In this document: positions 1-10,793 of the stretch, piece by piece
Numbering within the stretch: position 1 is the first letter of the stretch
Layout: each line of letters starts with the position of its first letter
Assembly (NCBI GenBank): GCA_030180135.1
Contig: CM058232.1
Location: forward strand, 74,454,016 to 74,518,015
DNA length: 64,000 nt
Direction: 5' to 3'
DNA from: Orychophragmus violaceus
Lineage: Eukaryota; Streptophyta; Magnoliopsida; Brassicales; Brassicaceae
Notes under the pieces: generated by a model
Told to the model about the DNA's origin: nothing
Databases searched by the model: none
The model's input: only the letters and a program-made list of their open reading frames with translations
Translations under genes and position numbers: made by a program

Positions 1-1966
1 ATGATGGATTCTATTGCATCAGCATAAGTAATCACACTCATTAATACTAGTTCAGACAGTGTTCAAAACACTTCTTCTTGCTAATATCGTTACCAGCTCA
101 GCCAGTGTCCAAAACACTTCATCTTGCTTAGATTATTGCCATAAGACCTTTGGTATGAAGCCATTCTTGGAATCAAGCACCTTAGAGCTGTCCAATACCT
201 TATCAACATAAGGATTTTGACACTACCCAATTAGCTTACTCAATCTATGTCAATAGATTCTTATTCCAAGAATTCACTCGGCTACTCCCATGCCTTTTGT
301 TTAAATTTGACTTTCGACCCAAATCTTAACAAGACTTTAGCGTCGGAACGTCGTTCATGAGATTCAAGTATGTTATCTACATACTGTGTGAGAATTGCCA
401 TTACGCTCCCACTAGTCTTCTTGTAAACGCATGGTTTCTTTTCTTTCTGATCAAGTCAAAACCTTTGACCAATCTGTCAGAATGTTGATTCCAACTCCAA
501 GATGTTTGTTTCAATCCAGAAATGGATCGGTGAAACTAACATGCATACCCAGCCAATTTTCGGAGTTGGGCCTCACCATCGCTTCTTCGAATTTCGCATG
601 TTCGTCACTTTTCAATGATCAACAGATCAATGCAATAGGTTACGAGATATCACTCTCGAGTTAGTGACGGATCCTTTCGGATCTGCGAATTTCAGGCTCC
701 ACAGGTGCAGATCCTACAGCACTTTGTAGATCTCACCGCTGCTCTTCCTTATCAGGTCGAGCAGCTTACTGTGTTTATCGAATTTCTTCGATGTGTACTT
801 TTACTCCCACTGTTCCTTTTGAAAGTATCACCTTTCTTAAAAGACACAGTTCTGGATAACAAAAGTACTAAGCCTTGGTTTCCTCAGGACAACCAGCGAG
901 GTAGAACTTATCAGATATGGATTCAAGTTTGTTTGTTGACTACTGTCTTACACAAACCTTGCAATCCTAATTAATCAGAAAAACAAATTTGGAAATCACC
1001 CAGTCCACATCCAATGTGGTGTTTTTCACTGATTCTGATAGAAACCCTTTTAGCGTGAACATAGACATTTCAGAACGTATTCTTAAATGGTTATGGAAGA
1101 TTCATGTGATTCATCATTAATCGAATCATGTCTCATAAGATCTGATTCATTCTTTCAGATGATCACCCAATTCTTGACTCTAGTATTTTCCTCCGCGATT
1201 CAATCGAGGATCTCAACACTTCTGTCAAATTGGTTCTACACTTCATCTTTGAACTCCCTCAAGGGATTCCAGCTCGTGTCTCATCAAATGAACACATCCA
1301 TACTTATCGATTTCCATCAATAAGGTAATGAAGTACAGAATATTTCCTTTGGCTATTATGCTAGTTGGGCCGCATACATCAGTATGTGTAGGGCCCAATA
1401 AGCCTCTGGCCCGTTTCCTTTTAGCTCTGCTAAATGGGCCTTAGTCATTTGGTCCAGCAAGCAGGATTCATGTCTCAATTGATTAAAATCAAAAGAGTCC
1501 AAAACTATGGATTTACTGAATCTGCTTCACTCTCGTGGTTAAACGACTATACCAAAGAAAAGTCGAGTTCGAGTCATCAGACTCAAACCTTTAGTGTTTG
1601 TGTTATGTTCAAACTTATGCTGGTTTAAGATACAAGACCCATTTCAAACGGGGTGCTACCATATTATATTTCATTAAGATCTAAAGAACAAAACTTGTCT
1701 TTTATCAAAATGAAAAACATCCAAATTCTTTACAAGAAGATGAAAGGCATTTCTGCACAAGGCAGATACATAGTAGCAATTACTTAATTTCTAAAACCAA
1801 GTATGAAAGGCTCCTACAAGTGGAGAATCTCTACGGCTCATGCAGCAACCGTTGCTTCAACCAGACACGCAGTTCCACTTGTCCTTTCTTCAACGTTCTA
1901 CTGTCGCTTAGGTCCTGCATATTTCAAAAATATCAGTACCACAACAAGTATCCAATACTTATGTAG
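1..1966 (-). pseudogene. Copia pol remnants (protease, integrase, RT)
   Basis: Short stretches of Copia pol can be recognised in shifting frames. A protease LDTCCGTDI lies at about 1935-1966, where the catalytic D-T-G has become D-T-C. GAG-pre-integrase-like sequence with NCYYVSALCRN lies near 1760. Integrase begins with an MTK motif near 1440 and continues to about 1100. The linker with RRSERIRH lies near 690. RT includes GFDLIRKK near 460 and YVDNIL near 366-384, where the family has YVDDIL. Many stops and frameshifts interrupt it. RT continues past the left edge. Confidence 0.7.
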
Positions 1967-2812
1967 AACTTGAATTAATAACACAATACCTGAAGAAGAA
2001 GTACCATACATCTTCTCCATCTCTTGTGAATCTTCCAAGAATTTAATGCAATCTCTCTTCCAATGCCCCGACTCATTACAGTAGAAGCACTTACTAACAC
2101 CAGATGGGCTTGACTTGGGCTTAAAAGATGACACAAGCTTATCCTGATTCCAAATCTGGACGGCCTTGCCTTCACCCTTGTCTATAAAAGATTTTTCAAA
2201 TCTTTTGCCCCTTTTGATGTTTTGCTCTGCTGCCTTGAGCATGCCATGCAGCTCAGTCAACGTCTTCGTCAAGCCTTTCTTGATATAGTTCTTAACGAAC
2301 TTGTCATAGCTAGACGGCAGTGACTGCAGAATGATGTCGGTAGCCAACTCTAAGCTGACAGGACATCCCAGTCTCCCCAGGTTATCAACGTAACCCATCA
2401 GTTTAATGACATGAGGACTAACTGGAGTATCTTCTGGTAGTCTGCACCCAGTGAGAGACTTCACCATCTGGAATCTCTCAACTCGTGCCAGATCCTGAAA
2501 CTTCAGTTTCAGGCTGGTGATCATCTCTATTGGCGACTCCATGTTCTCGTATTGACTCTTCAAGTCCGAGTTCATGGTAGCCAACATCAGGTCACGCACA
2601 TCTACCACATCAATATAATGCTTATTCCAAGCATTATATGCTGCATGCGAGCGATTGGTCTCAAGCCTTTCTGGAAGAGCCTTTTCAAGGACATAGTCCT
2701 TGCTCTCCTGCTTGAGAATGAATCTCAGATTCCGATACCAATCCAGGAAGTTGGATCCATTTAAGTTGTCCTTCTCAAGGACGGATCGCAACGAGAAAGT
2801 AGTCATAGACAT
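1898..2812 (-). CDS. Copia gag (UBN2-type gag with CCHC zinc knuckle)
   Basis: A 304-codon frame encodes a Copia gag, the capsid-like protein that packages element RNA. The N-terminal 40 residues (LNGSNFLDWYRNLRF) match the tag that begins plant Copia gags. The middle part has the UBN2/DUF4219 character, and a CCHC zinc knuckle CFYCNESGHWKRDC lies near residues 238-251. The ATG at 2812 fits the family start. The last ~35 codons are read in the wrong frame: the protease begins near 1966 in another frame, so a frameshift separates gag from pol. No stop interrupts the gag body, in contrast to the heavily mutated pol. Confidence 0.85.
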   Translation of the reverse strand: MSMTTFSLRSVLEKDNLNGSNFLDWYRNLRFILKQESKDYVLEKALPERLETNRSHAAYNAWNKHYIDVVDVRDLMLATMNSDLKSQYENMESPIEMITSLKLKFQDLARVERFQMVKSLTGCRLPEDTPVSPHVIKLMGYVDNLGRLGCPVSLELATDIILQSLPSSYDKFVKNYIKKGLTKTLTELHGMLKAAEQNIKRGKRFEKSFIDKGEGKAVQIWNQDKLVSSFKPKSSPSGVSKCFYCNESGHWKRDCIKFLEDSQEMEKMYGTSSSGIVLLIQVLHKYWILVVVLIFLKYAGPKRQ

Positions 2813-3534
2813 AAGCTGAAATCCAAGAAAAATAAAGACTTAGTTATGTATATGATGAGAAATCTTATAACTATAAGAAAACTCGCATTATATTCAAACA
2901 ATGTTTCCTCTATGAATATAATGATCCAAGATCCTCAGATTACTAAAATTCGAGTGGGCGACTCGCCTTACTCAGACTTTGGTTATCTAGGTAAGCAAAT
3001 CATTGCTAATTGTACTCAGTACAACTCTTGGTCGTGGATGAGACAAACTATGTCTAATCCACTCTGATGTCTCTGGGCTCAGAACTTCTGATAGCCCAGT
3101 CAAGTACAACCAATCTTTTCTGTCTTGTGATCATTGACAGTTGCACTGCAAGTCTGTCAAAGACCACCTGCCTCACTCACGTTGCAGTGGATACCAAGGA
3201 CTCCAAGAATATCCAACAAACGACACAAGTTTTGACAGTAGACAAGATTTGGGCAAGACATCAAGACTACTTGATATTTAGTTGAGGAAACTAAACTCTG
3301 AAGTTTAGCAAATCAATTTCTTAGGTCATGTAATTGTTGATGTTAATGCACTGCAAGTCCATCAATGTTATTACCTGCCTTACTCACGTAATTGTGGACA
3401 CCAAGCTCTTGGCTAGACATCACACAACGAAATGAGTCTTGACAGTTGACCATATTGAAGCTAAGCTTTAATCAAGGTTTTGGTCGAGTTTGGTTTCTGC
3501 AAATTCAAGGTTCAATAACCAGAATTCCGAGCAC

Positions 3535-4191
3535 TGTGTCGATCGACGCAGACTCTGTCTGTCGATCGACATAACCAAACAAAACCGGATCTCAATGACC
3601 GGTTAATTTAATTAACCCGGTTCATCGAACAAGTTATGTCGATCGACGCAGCCCATGTGTGACGATCGACATAGACCTAAACCGCAGATTGTTTTGATAA
3701 CCGGTTCAATTCAATTGAACCGACTTATCAGATCAAACTGATCTTAACTAATCGGTTTATACTAATTGGGATAATCAGTTCAATCCAATTGAACTAACTC
3801 ATCCAATTTAAACCGTTTAAACCAGTTTCAACTGATTGCAATAACTAGTCCAATTCAATTGAACCGACTTATCCAATCAAACTGATTTATCCCATCGGTT
3901 CATGCTAATTGAGATAATCAGTTCAATCCAATTGAACCAATTCATCCAATTTGAACCGATCTATTCGGACTTAACCAAGCATGATAACCGGTCCAATCCA
4001 ATTGAACCGATTAACCATTCGCTCGGTCTGTGTCGACCGACACAAACCTTTGTCGATCGATACGTGACCGAATCTGCTCTGTGTCGACCGATACACAACC
4101 TGTGTCGATCGACACAGAAGGCTTTCGGTTTTTCTTCGCAAAAAACCCTAGCCGCCGAATCTTGTCGTTTTCGCCGTTCTGTGTCGACCGA
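3535..4191. promoter_or_regulatory. Dyad-site cluster in the Copia leader
   Basis: Nine sites of the 16-bp class TGYRNCGRYCGNYRCA have cores at 3540, 3563, 3640, 3663, 4034, 4054, 4085, 4106 and 4185. Eight of them form pairs spaced 23, 23, 20 and 21 bp. The function is unknown; they are treated as putative protein-binding sites because of symmetry and spacing. Confidence 0.6.
3599..4008. repeat. Array of 19-bp palindromes in two-and-a-bit tandem ~143-bp units
   Basis: Near-palindromes of the type GGTTCAATTNAATTGAACC start at about 3703, 3777, 3847, 3920 and 3990, 70-74 bp apart. A related form, GGTTAATTTAATTAACC, lies near 3600. The segments 3697-3839 and 3840-3981 are diverged tandem copies of about 143 bp, with a third partial copy after 3982; each full unit carries two palindromes. 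The middle base of each palindrome is unpaired. Confidence 0.75.
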
Positions 4192-4319
4192 CACTGTGCG
4201 AAAACACAGACTCGAGCTTGATCGAAATCGATCGGACCTGTTCAATCTAAACAACTTGTTCTAGCGAATCTAAATCATCAAATTCAATAAACAGGTCTGA
4301 TTCAATGATAAAACCCTAA

Positions 4320-4332
4320 GGCTCTGATACCA
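4320..4332 (-). other. Copia primer binding site
   Basis: The minus strand reads TGGTATCAGAGCC, the usual Copia PBS complementary to the 3' end of initiator tRNA-Met. It lies one base from the LTR edge, which fixes the LTR boundary and the element's strand. Confidence 0.9.
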
Positions 4333-4333
4333 C

Positions 4334-5071
4334 TGTTGGGAATCCGAGCCAATTCTACAGATTCAGAATTCTCGCGAGTTCCCGATAGCCTAGGATCTAG
4401 GGTCTAGTTAATTGAATCATGATCTCACCTCGTGATTACCTGGAGTTTTAGCAGCGGAAGATGGATCAGGTAATACGAGATCTACTGCGCCTCAGATGCT
4501 GCGCCTCTATCGTAGTCCACACGCACACAAGCTGGAATCCGCCGGGATGCTAGGACCGGTGCTCGGATCTCCCTGGGACTTTAGTTTCTTGAGGTTTCTG
4601 TGTTTTCTCTCTGAGAAAACACTCTGGGCGGCGCACAGCAACTCTATCGTTGTGTCGAAATACATAAAACGAGTTTATATATTGACCTCGCGGTGAACCG
4701 AAACATCAGTCTCGATTTCGCCCTTGTGTCGACCGACACACTTAGTGGTGTCGATCGACACACGCCCTGTATCGACCGATGCACCCAATGGTGTCGATCG
4801 ATACACCTCTTAGAAACTCAACTCGATGTGTATCTAATACACATCGATCAGACCATATGCCAATGATCAATCCCATGCAGAGTATATCCAACTTGCTTAG
4901 GTGTGTGACCCTGTAGGTTCACACGATACCAGAAATGAGCTACAACTCATTTGTCATAAGTGGTTTCTAGCAAAACATTATGACTACCTAGTATCACATG
5001 AATTGTCCGATCTCGACAATACAACTATCTCTAGAGTTCGTACAATGTGATTTCAGGACATAATCCCAACA
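4334..5071 (-). repeat. Copia LTR (738 bp)
   Basis: On the plus strand the segment begins TGTTGGGAATCC and ends ATAATCCCAACA, so it is bounded by an 8-bp inverted repeat TGTTGGGA/TCCCAACA. An initiator-Met PBS lies one base inside it. It contains four dyad sites in a row (cores at 4730, 4752, 4773 and 4795; spacing 22, 21, 22 bp). Orientation follows from the PBS and the gag strand. The partner LTR is outside the window, so its age cannot be judged. Confidence 0.85.
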
Positions 5072-6734
5072 GAGTGCTCCACCCGGCTATATGACTTTGT
5101 ACAAGTCATATTTCATTAACACCGATACCGCGGGCTGCCGCCTTTGGTTGCTACTCCCTTACTTACTCGTCTCCTACTGTCATCATCGCGAGATCGCCAT
5201 TTCTCAGCTTTCAGCTACCGCGGTTCGCCACATGGTAGGCCTTCTCGTGTTAGGAGCCGAAGCCGACATAACGATCTCTGTCAGGATTTTTGAGGAGATG
5301 ACTTCAATTAATCCCATGACAAATACCAGTCCTGGGTGTTTCGCGGTTAAGCTGAAAAAGGGTCACAGCGTAGTTACGGATGCGCCGAATAAGATTCGTG
5401 ACTGGAAGCGATATTACTTCTATGCCGAGATAATTCCCCTGGTTGTACCCGAGGAGCATACAGAGCTTATCAGATCGTCCTGGAATACGAATTTTGGTAG
5501 ATACCATTCTGAGTTTGCCGTTTATCAATATGAATGATTTACTTAATTTTTGTTTTGCTTTTGCAGTGCATCATCCGTTCCTTAAGCCTTATCCGGAAAA
5601 CTTCTTTCCGATTGTCGAAACTATCCGAGCTCTCAGTCTTCGCAAGTGGTCGCATCTAACTCGGGAACGCATCAACCGATATCTTCCGCGGATTTCTAAA
5701 GGTATGTCTCTTTTCCCGGCTTATGCTATTGATGTTTTTCGTTTTGAGTCCTGAACTTCCTTTTCTTTTTGTTTTATAGTTAAGTGGAACACCACAGAAA
5801 AATTTACTCCAGACGAGTTAGCGAAGCCGAGGATGGGCAAGGTGAAGAAGATATCAGCGGTTGATTACTCGCAGAAGATTACGTCCAATCCTACGCGTTC
5901 AGCTGAACCAGCAAAGGAGAAAGACGCGACTCTATTGCCCCAAAGTTGTGGCGAGCCGACAATCACTGCTGGTGAGAAGTCAGCCGTTCCTCAAGCCGAC
6001 GTGACTGCTAAATCGAGTATGGCGGCTCTGTCCGAGAGAGTTCCATCCAAGACTCAGTCTAAAAAGAGGGCGTCTGAAGAAAGGCCAGGCCAGGAGAACC
6101 CGGCGAAGAAGGCTGCCGTGGTAAGCAAGCCTGTCAAAGAGGCTTCTGTTAAGAAGACGGCTGCCGACAAATACGGAAAGGTTAAATCTCTTAACCCGTG
6201 GAGGCAGTTTTATGAAGAAACGGGGGACATTTCTGACGTTAACTCTGGTGAAAAGAAGCCTTTCGTCTCTCGCAAGGAGATCGTCCTAGCTCGTCCTCGT
6301 GGTTCGCCGAAAGAAGGAGATACTCGGCCTTCAATCCATAACTTCGCCTATCAATACGAGAGCGAGGTCTCTTTTATTGAGAATGCTCGAGCGTGTTTCG
6401 ACATGCTTACCTGCGTGAGGGGAAATGAGTCGGACTGGCCGACTTTACTAGAGCTTCCCCATTCCGATGCTATTCTTAAGCTAAAGCAGGCCGAAGCAGT
6501 GGTAAGTTTTTCTCAATAGTTTTCTTCGAAGAGTTCCCATCCGTTTATCGTTTTAACGAAGACTTTGTTTTTCAGATGATCGCGGCGTCGAATCGTGTAG
6601 CCCTTGAAAGCGCCTGGGATTCTCAGAAAATGGTCGACGCGATGAAAAGGAGAGACGATCTTCTTGAAAAGGCGAAGAAGGAAAAGGAAACGTTGGAGGC
6701 GAGCAACCTTGTTCTCGCGAATAAACTCCATGAG
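5072..6734 (+). pseudogene. Antisense ORF of the Tat element, exons 1-4 (putative gypsy-type transposon domain), 5' portion
   Basis: This frame runs opposite to gag-pol. The protein resembles the plant 'putative gypsy type transposon' family (PF04195, Transposase_28), known as an additional antisense ORF in Tat-lineage elements; its role is unknown. Readable motifs include RHMVGLLVLGAEAD, the stretch NKIRDWKRYYFYAEI and TIRALSLRKW. Three introns with GT..AG borders can be inferred: 5497-5566, 5702-5780 and 6502-6575; joining at these keeps the frame. After residues rich in Lys/Ala/Glu (5833-6501) the last exon begins a coiled coil. The N-terminus is cut off by the Copia insertion at 5071 and the frame is interrupted at 6734 by element A exactly at a target duplication. 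Confidence 0.65.
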
Positions 6735-7929
6735 TGATATATCATGGTTTTTACCGGTTTTATGCCATGATATAAGTGTGTTTTAGAGTCTATTTGTGTT
6801 CTTTTAGAGTCTATTACAGGTATAATCAGGTTTGGAGCAGAATTGGAGATGTTGGAGCATTCTGGAGCTTTTTGGAGTGTTTGGCCGAGAGAGTTGAGCT
6901 CACTGTCCGAAACAGGGGATTGCATCGATCGACACACCTTTGGTGTCGATCGTTGCACAAGCGAGATGGGCCAATACTCGGCGGTTTAATGAAGAGTGAA
7001 GATATTACACTTTGGTCCAGAAGTTCCTGATATTTACAAAGAAGCCCCAGGCCGAGATTATACCTATTTAATTAAGTTTTTGGTGTTTTAATGAGATACG
7101 CTTTCATACTTAGAGCTAAAAGATTTTTAGAGCTTTTGGGGCTGATCTGATCCTGTACTTCATCTATTTTGGAGAAGATTTCGAACCCCTTCATCTATTT
7201 ATTTTCTTATATGCAATCTATTAATTCTATGATTTCTGTTTCATTAATCATGTCTGAGTAGATTCATTGTTAGGTTTAGGGATTCTCATTAGGGATTTCA
7301 TGACTTGTTAGATTTAATTAATCCAGTTAAGGATTCAAATCAATAGATGTTCTTCAATCTAAACTGTGCTTAATGCTAGTTCTAACCTGATCACTTAGAA
7401 TCTATATCATAGGTTGCTAGGTTGGCACGAAAGTGTGATTTAGAACCTGAACTATTTAGATTGAGCAATTGAATTACTCGCAAAGAAATTTGGTTTAGTT
7501 TAATTGTGAACATATCGAACCTGATCATTAAAGCTGGTTTAATCTGTTAGGAATTACAAAGACATTTGGATTTCTGCAATTAGGCTTAGAGAATATTCAC
7601 AGCGAAAGTTGGTTTATTCTATATCTGTGCTTCGAGTTCTAGAACTGTGTTTAATTAGATCCTGACTGAATATTAATCTGCTTGTCTGATTTCCTGGGAA
7701 CTCCCTAGACTTAGCGCCCTTAGTTTATTGCTTACAACTCACTCCTGCTATCGTTTGCTTTCTTGTTTTGCTTGCTTTACTTTAATCAGACTTGCTTTCA
7801 CCTAGTTTAATCTTCTTAGTTTTTAATCTATCGTAGCTCAGAGTCCTCGTGGATTCGATACCCTAGAGTACTGCAATCTCATACTGTGCACTTGTAGTTA
7901 GATAATAGGGTTAAAACTTACACCTATCA
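6735..7929 (+). repeat. Element A 5' LTR (1195 bp)
   Basis: Begins TGATATATCATGG and ends ACACCTATCA. A 10-bp inverted repeat TATATCATGG/CCATGATATA lies at its very start. A pair of dyad sites (cores 6926 and 6947, 21 bp apart) sits about 190 bp into the LTR. Confidence 0.92.
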
Positions 7930-7935
7930 AGTTTT

Positions 7936-7953
7936 TGGCGCCGTTGCCGGGGA
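7936..7953 (+). other. Element A primer binding site
   Basis: TGGCGCCGTTGCCGGGGA, six bases inside the LTR end. This is the usual Athila-type PBS, generally assigned to tRNA-Asp. Confidence 0.85.
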
Positions 7954-8073
7954 CTCTTAAAGTCTTCGATAGCTTCGAGCTTAGGGTTTTTACTAGGATT
8001 TTTTGTTTTTGTCTTTATTTTTTACTGATTTTTTTCCTCTGTTTTCTTTCTGTCGCAGGTACGACATTCGCCT

Positions 8074-8161
8074 AGCATCGATCGTTGCACTTCCTGTGTC
8101 GATCGTTACCAGGCGATTCTGAGTTGAGTCGATCGTTACATCTCTTGCATCGATCGTTGCA
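8074..8161. promoter_or_regulatory. Dyad-site cluster in the leader of A
   Basis: Cores at 8079, 8100, 8130 and 8151, spaced 21, 30 and 21 bp. The cluster starts just after a pyrimidine-rich stretch ending in CAG (near 8058), which could be a splice acceptor, and ends about 20 bp before the gag ATG. Element D repeats the same 21-30-21 layout. Confidence 0.6.
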
Positions 8162-8180
8162 CTACGATTACAGACGGTTT

Positions 8181-10793
8181 ATGCAGAAGCGTGAAACCAG
8201 AAGTAATCAAAACTTGAATCTCGTCAATCTCGGACTCGACGAACTTGGACGAATAGAGAGGACCAACAGAGGAGGAAGAAGAGCAAGGATGGTTGTACAA
8301 AAGGTGATCATAATGCCTGATGCTCAAGGTACCCTGAGGGACAGAGATAACAATCCGTACAATGCTGTTGGGCATAGGATTGATGCTGAAGGGAATGTAA
8401 TCCCTGATCCTCCTGAGCAACAACAACAGTAGCTGAACCAAGGACAAAGACCGGCCCAAGGTAGACATGAGCAGAGGATGGTTGTCCATGAGAAGACTTT
8501 AGCTGACTACAACAGACCGGATGAGTTTCATGCAAACCGGTCAGCTTTAGTACTTCCTGGTTTTGAGAGGAATGATTTTGAGATCAAAACCATCTACTAC
8601 TCGCTGATGAGACAGAATGCCTTCCATGGTTACCCAACGGAGCAGCCTATGGATCACATTGATCAGTTTGAGGATATAATCACTGGCATAAAGTATGATG
8701 GAGTTTGCCAGGATTATCTGTTTCTTAAGCTCTTTCCGTACAGTCTCGCTGGAGACGCTACTGCATGGATTGAGCAACTGCCACCTGGGCAGTTTACTAC
8801 TTGGGATGCCCTGAAGGATGAGTTTCTGAGACATTTCTACGATGATGCGCGCTCAGATCAGTCCAGACAGGACATTCTGACATTCTCCCAAGGCCCTGTG
8901 GAGCCTTTAAAAGCTGCCTGGATGTGATTCAAAAAGTACCAGCGTGACTGCCCACACCATGGATTCTCTGAGGTCACATTGCTAGGTATCTTCTTCAGAG
9001 GCATATATCTTCCATATCAGTCTGCGCTGGATAACTCCAGCAATGCGAACTTTAACACCAGGACTCCTGCACAAGCTAAGCAGTTAATTGAGAACCTAGC
9101 AAGCAGCAACATTTGCAAGACTATGGATGAGAGGAGGAAGAAATCTGGTGGAAGTGTAGAGAATTTGGAGATTGCTGATATTAGATCTAAGCTGGACACA
9201 GTGTGTAATCTCCTAGCTGGTAAGAAAGTTGTCCACTTTGCCCAAGATGTTGAGGTAATTCAGACTGAGGAGGACACTCAGGAAGAAGATGTGAATTACA
9301 TAGGAGGATCTGGATTCCAAGGTAATAGATTTGGTAATCAGCAGGGAAACATGTTCTTCAATGGAGGATAAGCTAGTGGTTTTCAGAAACCTTTTGGACA
9401 AGGTACTCAAAGGACCTATGGATCATCTTCTTACCAAGCGCCTCCTGTAGCCACTGCTCATGAGAGTAAGATAGAGGTAATGATGGAACAGCTGCTGGAA
9501 GGACAGACAAAGATTGCTGTGGACTGCAACAAGAAGCTAGATGCTGTTTATGGGGATCTAAATGGTAAGTTTGAGACTCTGAACACTCATGTGAAGCAAT
9601 TGGACACTCAGGTGAGCCAAATCTCAAACTCAATCAAGGGAAAAGGAGTAGCAGAAACCCACATTAAGGCCTGGTCAGTGTACATTAATGATGGATCAAC
9701 ACAAGGTGAAAATTTTGAGTTGAACACAGCTGAGTTGGTAGAGGAAGATGAATTTTCGGATTTTGAGGAAAATCTCTCGGGTAGAATCTGTGAAAACAAT
9801 GTTGCATCGATCGATGCACCCTTAGCATCGGTCGTTGCAGGTCGTGAACAGGCAGACTCGCAAGATTCTGATGGCATCAATGCAGACTTAGAGCTTAACC
9901 GCTTATTCCCTGGCGTGTCTGAGATTACTCAACAGGGGATTTATGCACATGCCATTCAACTATATCCCTCAGTGTCTGAAGTGATTAAGCAAGAGATTGA
10001 AGAGCTTAAGCAGCTGGAAGAGATTGGTGAGGAGTTGGAAGAAATTCCATCATCTGATGATCCACCTTATCACCCATGTGTGCAGAGGTATTTGAATAAG
10101 ATGTTGCCTTTGGATGAAGAGCTGAAAGACTGGGCGATTGTGGTCCCTCAACACATTAGTGATGTACTGTTAACCAAGGTTCCGAAGAAGTTACCTGACC
10201 CTGGAGTCTTTGTGCTGAACTGTTCTATCTTTAAGGATACTTTTAAGCGTTCTCTATGTGATCTGGGGGCTGCTGGAAGTCTCATGCCATATTCTGTGGC
10301 AGAGAAGCTGGTTATGCTGGATTTTTCGCCTACTAGGACCTCTCTTGTCCTAGCTGATCAGTCTATAAGGGTTCCAGAAGGACTCCTTGAGGACATCCCG
10401 GTGAGAGTTGGAAACTACTTAGTTCCAACAGACTTCTTAGTGCTGAAATATGACAATGATCCTGATAATGCGTTAATACTTGGGAGACCATTCTTGGCTA
10501 CAGCAGGAGCAGTAATAGATGTTAGACACAGTCTGATTGATCTCCACCTGGGAGATGAGCCGCTGCATTATGAGATGCATAAGCTGCGCAGACCGCTGAT
10601 TGATGGGCAGACATTCACCATTATGGATGGAGATGATAAGCAGCCAAGTGACACTGTGATTTTAGATCCTGGAGCACACTTTACTCCTTCTTTTCTTGGA
10701 CAAGTTCATTCTGCTACAGCCTACTCACCGCCTTGGATGAAGAGACTTGCACAGAGGCAATCAAAGTCCGTATCAGGATCTCACGGTGCCTGA
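8181..10793 (+). pseudogene. Athila-type gag-protease of element A (three nonsense codons)
   Basis: A single frame runs from the ATG at 8181 to TGA at 10791-10793, broken only by TAG near 8430, TGA near 8925 and TAA near 9369. The gag core (8478-9000) has the Athila retrotransposon-gag pattern, including PMDHIDQFEDI and FLKLFPYSLAGDATAW. The following segment (9640-10130) is acidic and differs from B and D. The protease (10200-10640) keeps the family's active-site motif LCDLGAAGSLMP (DLG in place of DTG) and ILGRPFLATAGA. An in-frame dyad pair (cores 9808, 9829) lies in the linker. No zinc knuckle is evident. All three stops are explicable as C-to-T changes compared with D. Confidence 0.85.

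Larger units (their letters stand above)
2813..4319 (-). other. Copia untranslated leader
   Basis: About 1.5 kb lies between the PBS and the gag start, long for a Copia leader. I find no convincing coding sequence in it; open frames at 3.9-4.3 kb are by-products of the repeats. The part near the PBS (3535-4190) holds two superimposed motif systems: nine CG-rich dyad sites, and a set of 19-bp AT-rich palindromes spaced about 72 bp apart. I see no recognisable signal in 2813-3534. Confidence 0.6.
1..5071 (-). mobile_element. Ty1/Copia LTR retrotransposon, 5' part (decayed, runs off the left edge)
   Basis: Reading leftwards on the minus strand the order is LTR (5071-4334), initiator-Met-type PBS (4332-4320), a 1.5 kb leader, gag (2812-1898), then protease, integrase and reverse transcriptase remnants to position 1. 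The order PR-IN-RT, with integrase before RT, is diagnostic of Copia. The second LTR lies outside the window. The element interrupts the antisense ORF of the neighbouring Tat element: the bases just outside the LTR, 5072-5076 (gagtg), are the candidate target duplication, but the partner copy cannot be seen. Pol is full of stops and frameshifts, so the copy is dead, yet gag is still open. Confidence 0.85.

Noticed and set aside
3902..4264. 120-codon open frame in the Copia leader
   Set aside because: Its codons are a by-product of the palindromes and dyad sites, with open frames on both strands and no similarity to a known protein.
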